From the NCBI GenBank assembly GCA_937995555.1, contig CALKJX010000278.1, positions 1-11,323 on the forward strand: 11,323 nt of DNA. Direction: 5' to 3'. Below are positions 6,481 through 11,323 of the stretch, piece after piece (the first letter of the stretch is position 1; every line of letters begins with the position of its first letter). The DNA comes from an uncultured Elioraea sp. GTDB lineage: Bacteria > Pseudomonadota > Alphaproteobacteria > Acetobacterales > Acetobacteraceae. The position numbers and the translations under genes are program-made. The notes beneath the pieces are model-generated. The model ran no database searches. It worked only from the letters and a program-made list of their open reading frames with translations, and was not told where the DNA came from.

Positions 6481-7589
6481 CTAGAGTGCCGGCAGCGGTT
6501 CGCCGACCGCGCGGTCCATCGCCATCGCGCCGAGGCTCGACCAGCCGCGCTCGTATTGCGGCGGGATCGCCAGCGCATCCGTGCGGCCCAGCGCCACCGC
6601 CGCCTTCATCGCCCAGTAGGGCTCGCGCAGGAAGCCGCGCGCGAGCAGCACCATGTCCGCCTTGCCCTCGGTGATGATCGCCTGCGCCTGCTCGGGCTCG
6701 GTGATCAGGCCGACCGCCAGAACGGGAATGCCGGCGCCGCTGCGCACCGCCGCCGCGCCCGGCACCTGATACCCCGGGCCGAGCGGAACCTTCTGCGCCG
6801 CGGAGAGGCCGCCCGAACTCACATCGATCGCATCGACGCCGAGCGCCTTCAGCCGGCGCGCGAGCTCGACGCTCTCCGCGGTCGTCCAGCCGCCCTCGAC
6901 CCAGTCGGTGTGCGAGATGCGCACGACCAGCGGCATGTCCTCCGGGATCGCCGCCCGCACCGCGCGCGCGGTCTCGCAGACGAAGCGCGTGCGGCCCTCG
7001 AAATCCCCGCCCCAGCGGTCGTTGCGCCGGTTCGACAGCGGCGAGAGGAAGCTGTGCATCAGGTAGCCATGCGCGCCGTGCAGTTCGATCAGGCGATACC
7101 CGGCCTGCACCGACCGGCGCGCCGCGGCGACGAAGGCGGCGATCGTCGCCGCGATATCCTCCTCGGTCATCGCGCGCGGCGTGGCGAAGCCCTCGAAGGC
7201 GACCGCGCTCGGCCCAAGCGTCTGCCAGCCCGGCTCGGCCGCACCCGTCTCCCAGGGCGGGCGGCGGCTGGCCTTGCGCCCGGCATGGGCGAGCTGGATC
7301 GCCGGCACCGCGCCGACCGCGGCGATCGCACCGGCCAGCCGCGCATGCGGGCGGATATGCTCGTCCCCCCAGATGCCGAGATCGCGCGGCGTGATCCGCC
7401 CCTCCGGCGTCACCGCCGAGGCCTCCGCGATCACTAGCGAGACGCCCGAGACCGCCCGCGAGACCAGATGCGCGAGGTGCCAGTCGGTCGGCTTGCCGTC
7501 ATCCGAGCAGGAGTACTGGCACATCGGCGAGACGCCGATGCGGTTGCGGAAGGTCACCCCGCGCAGGACGAGGGGGCTGAACAGATCGG

Positions 7590-7593
<4 letters not shown>
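6481..7593 (-). CDS. Old Yellow Enzyme family NADPH-dependent ene-reductase (YqjM/NamA/XenA-like)
   Basis: This 370-residue FMN-dependent oxidoreductase is predicted to reduce activated C=C bonds of alpha,beta-unsaturated carbonyls using NAD(P)H. The TIM barrel is full length. Seen motifs are VSPMCQYS (21-28, with Cys25 and Tyr27, marks of the thermophilic-like YqjM class), QLAHAGRKA (100-108), LHGAHGYL (171-178, with ligand-binding His172 and His175), SNRRNDRWGG (187-196), the phosphate-binding ARG at 318-320, and PPQYERG (344-350), whose Arg349 matches the arginine finger of YqjM. The start ATG overlaps the glgX stop as ATGA and has a GGAG sequence 8 bp upstream, inside glgX, so the two are cotranscribed and translationally coupled. 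Physiological substrates of this family are mostly unknown; detoxification of reactive enones is a common idea. Its stop lies 7 bp from that of the convergent TRAP-operon enzyme. Confidence 0.92.
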
Positions 7594-9905
<2,312 letters not shown>

Positions 9906-9978
9906 GGGCGTCACGCTCTCCCGGGACGATATGAGGCGACACGGAGCTTGGCATCATCACGGATCGGCGCGCGGGCGT

Positions 9979-10003
9979 TGCGCCGTGCCGGCACCCTGGC
10001 GCA
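9979..10003. promoter_or_regulatory. Nested palindrome in the treZ leader
   Basis: Outer arms TGCGCC (9979-9984) and GGCGCA (9998-10003) enclose a perfect 10-bp palindrome GTGCCGGCAC (9985-9994), ending 1 bp before the treZ Shine-Dalgarno. In DNA it could be an operator in the 110-bp gap between glgX and treZ. In RNA it could form a hairpin next to the ribosome-binding site. In DNA this rich in G and C such repeats also arise by chance, and I could not place promoter boxes. Confidence 0.3.
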
Positions 10004-10004
10004 G

Positions 10005-10011
10005 AAAGGAG
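10005..10011 (+). promoter_or_regulatory. Shine-Dalgarno for treZ
   Basis: AAAGGAG lies 4 bp before the ATG at 10016. It decides that start over the later in-frame GTG at 10040 and ATG at 10058. Confidence 0.75.
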
Positions 10012-10015
10012 CACG

Positions 10016-11323
10016 ATGTCGCCGCGGGAGGCCTATACCGTGTCCCGCGTCCACGCAATGCCGTTCGGCGCGCAGATCCTCGAGGACGGTGCGGTGCGGT
10101 TCCGCGTCTGGGCGCCGGATCACGCGACGATCGCGCTCGCGCTCGATGGCGCGGCGGCGCCGCTGCCGCTCGCGCGCGAGGAGGGCGGCTGGCACACGCT
10201 GGTCACCCGTATGGCGCGCGCCGGCAGCCGCTACCGCTTCGTCCTGCCGGCCGGGCTGCATGTGCCTGATCCGGCGTCACGGCATCAGCCGGCGGGCGTG
10301 CACGGCCCGAGCGAGGTGATCGACCCGCGGGCCCATCCCTGGCGCGACGGCGCCTGGCGCGGCCGCCCCTGGCACGAGGCGGTGCTGTACGAGCTGCATG
10401 TCGGCACCTTCACGCCGGCCGGCACGTTCCGCTCCGCCATCGAACGGCTCGACCATCTGGCCGCCCTCGGCGTCACCGCGCTGCAGGTCATGCCGGTCGC
10501 GGAGTTCCCCGGTCGGCGCAACTGGGGCTATGACGGCGTGCTTCCCTTCGCGCCCGATGCCGCCTATGGCCGGCCCGAGGACTTCAAGGCGCTGATAGAG
10601 GCGGCGCATGCCCGCGGGCTGATGGTGCTGCTCGACGTCGTCTACAACCATTTCGGTCCCGACGGGAACTACCTGCACGCGCTCGCGCCCTCGTTCTTCA
10701 CCGATCGTCACGCGACACCCTGGGGCGCGGCGATCAACTTCGACGGGCCGGAGAGCGGCCCCGTGCGCGCGTTCTTCATCGAGAACGCGCTCTACTGGCT
10801 CACCGAGTTCCATCTCGACGGGCTCAGGCTGGACGCGGTGCACGCGATCCGCGACGACAGCGCCACGCACATCCTCGACGCGCTCGCCGGGCGTGTCCGC
10901 GCGGCCTTGCCCGATCGCCACATCCATCTGGTTCTGGAGAACGAGGCGAACCACGCGCATCGCCTGGACCGGCGCGCCGACGGTGCGCCCCTGGCCTACA
11001 CCGCGCAGTGGAACGACGACGTGCACCATGTGCTGCACGTCGCCGCGACCGGCGAGGGCGAGGGCTATTACGCCGACTACCTCGGCGACACGGCGAAGCT
11101 CGCGCGGGCTCTCGCCGAAGGCTTCGCGTTCCAGGGCGAGGTGATGCCCTATCGCGGCCATGCGCGCGGCGAGCCGAGCGCGCACCTGCCACCCACGGCC
11201 TTCATCGCCTTCGCGCAGAACCACGACCAGATCGGCAACCGCGCCTTCGGCGAGCGGCTGGGCACGCTCGCCCCGCCCGAGGCCGTGCGCGCCTGTGGCG
11301 CCGTGCTGCTGCTGCTGCCGCAG
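10016..11323 (+). CDS. treZ: Malto-oligosyltrehalose trehalohydrolase TreZ, 3'-truncated by window edge
   Basis: The 436 visible residues match TreZ (GH13), which releases trehalose from maltooligosyl-trehalose made by TreY. The N-terminal beta domain (about 16-105, with VRFRVWAPDHATIALAL) is followed by the barrel. Motifs are YELHVGTFTPAGTFRSAIERL (125-145), typical of TreZ and GlgB-like enzymes, FPGRRNWGYDGV (164-175), LDVVYNHFGPDGNYL (206-220), the nucleophile Asp273 in DGLRLDAVHAI, the probable acid/base Glu308 in LVLENEAN, and Asp404 in AQNHDQIGNR. The reading frame stays open to the last base. TreZ is normally about 580-600 residues, so about a quarter is missing. It is divergent from glgX, a common pairing of the TreX-TreY-TreZ route, and treY and perhaps malQ are expected downstream. 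The route makes trehalose, a protectant against osmotic, desiccation and heat stress. Confidence 0.94.
   Translation, partial: MSPREAYTVSRVHAMPFGAQILEDGAVRFRVWAPDHATIALALDGAAAPLPLAREEGGWHTLVTRMARAGSRYRFVLPAGLHVPDPASRHQPAGVHGPSEVIDPRAHPWRDGAWRGRPWHEAVLYELHVGTFTPAGTFRSAIERLDHLAALGVTALQVMPVAEFPGRRNWGYDGVLPFAPDAAYGRPEDFKALIEAAHARGLMVLLDVVYNHFGPDGNYLHALAPSFFTDRHATPWGAAINFDGPESGPVRAFFIENALYWLTEFHLDGLRLDAVHAIRDDSATHILDALAGRVRAALPDRHIHLVLENEANHAHRLDRRADGAPLAYTAQWNDDVHHVLHVAATGEGEGYYADYLGDTAKLARALAEGFAFQGEVMPYRGHARGEPSAHLPPTAFIAFAQNHDQIGNRAFGERLGTLAPPEAVRACGAVLLLLPQ

Noticed and set aside
6474..6492. CCGGC/GCCGG hairpin at the convergent stops of the AMDase-like and ene-reductase genes
   Set aside because: The 5-bp stem with a 9-nt loop overlaps the ene-reductase stop region and lacks a T-tract; chance repeats of this size are common in such GC-rich DNA.
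6556..7437. 293-codon plus-strand open frame opposite the ene-reductase gene
   Set aside because: Antisense shadow of a gene with intact Old Yellow Enzyme motifs; Arg-rich product without domain features.
10277..11224. 315-codon minus-strand open frame opposite treZ
   Set aside because: Antisense shadow of treZ, whose catalytic residues are all on the plus strand.

Overview
The window is about 11.3 kb of very GC-rich DNA (roughly 70% by eye) with tightly packed genes, several 4-bp start/stop overlaps and strong G/C third-position bias. Gene content fits an alphaproteobacterium: a TRAP transporter, a DUF423-rlmM pair, a GlgX/TreZ trehalose locus and an ACTGAAC/GTTCAGT operator. An Acetobacteraceae-like (Rhodospirillales) organism is a guess; no rRNA or other clear marker is present to fix the taxon. 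There are no tRNA or rRNA genes, insertion sequences, CRISPR arrays or phage genes.

Left part (1-2850). The window opens inside msrB (methionine-R-sulfoxide reductase), whose start lies outside. It converges on a minus-strand pair: a TetR-family regulator followed by a NUDIX hydrolase whose GTG start overlaps the regulator's stop codon. A 27-bp near-perfect palindrome lies between the regulator and a divergent plus-strand pair, a DUF423 membrane protein and an RlmM-type 23S rRNA 2'-O-methyltransferase. It is the obvious candidate operator and could act on both directions.

Middle part (2983-6473). Four plus-strand genes form one operon: dctP, dctQ and dctM, which make a complete TRAP transporter for an organic acid, and an enzyme of the Asp/Glu racemase / maleate isomerase / arylmalonate decarboxylase superfamily. 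That enzyme keeps only the second catalytic cysteine (Cys190). Glycine stands where the first would be, as in arylmalonate decarboxylase. The likely scheme is uptake of a dicarboxylate or substituted malonate followed by decarboxylation or isomerisation, but the substrate is unknown.

Right part (6481-11323). A minus-strand pair encodes a glycogen/maltodextrin debranching enzyme (GlgX/TreX) and an Old Yellow Enzyme ene-reductase coupled to it by an ATGA overlap. Divergent from glgX, across 110 bp, starts treZ (malto-oligosyltrehalose trehalohydrolase), which runs off the window end. GlgX plus TreZ suggests trehalose synthesis from glycogen, with treY expected just beyond the window.

Most of the window is ordinary metabolic DNA. 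I see no clear sign of a wholly new system. The best leads are the single-cysteine enzyme in the TRAP operon, the shared TetR operator, and the coupling of an ene-reductase to glgX.
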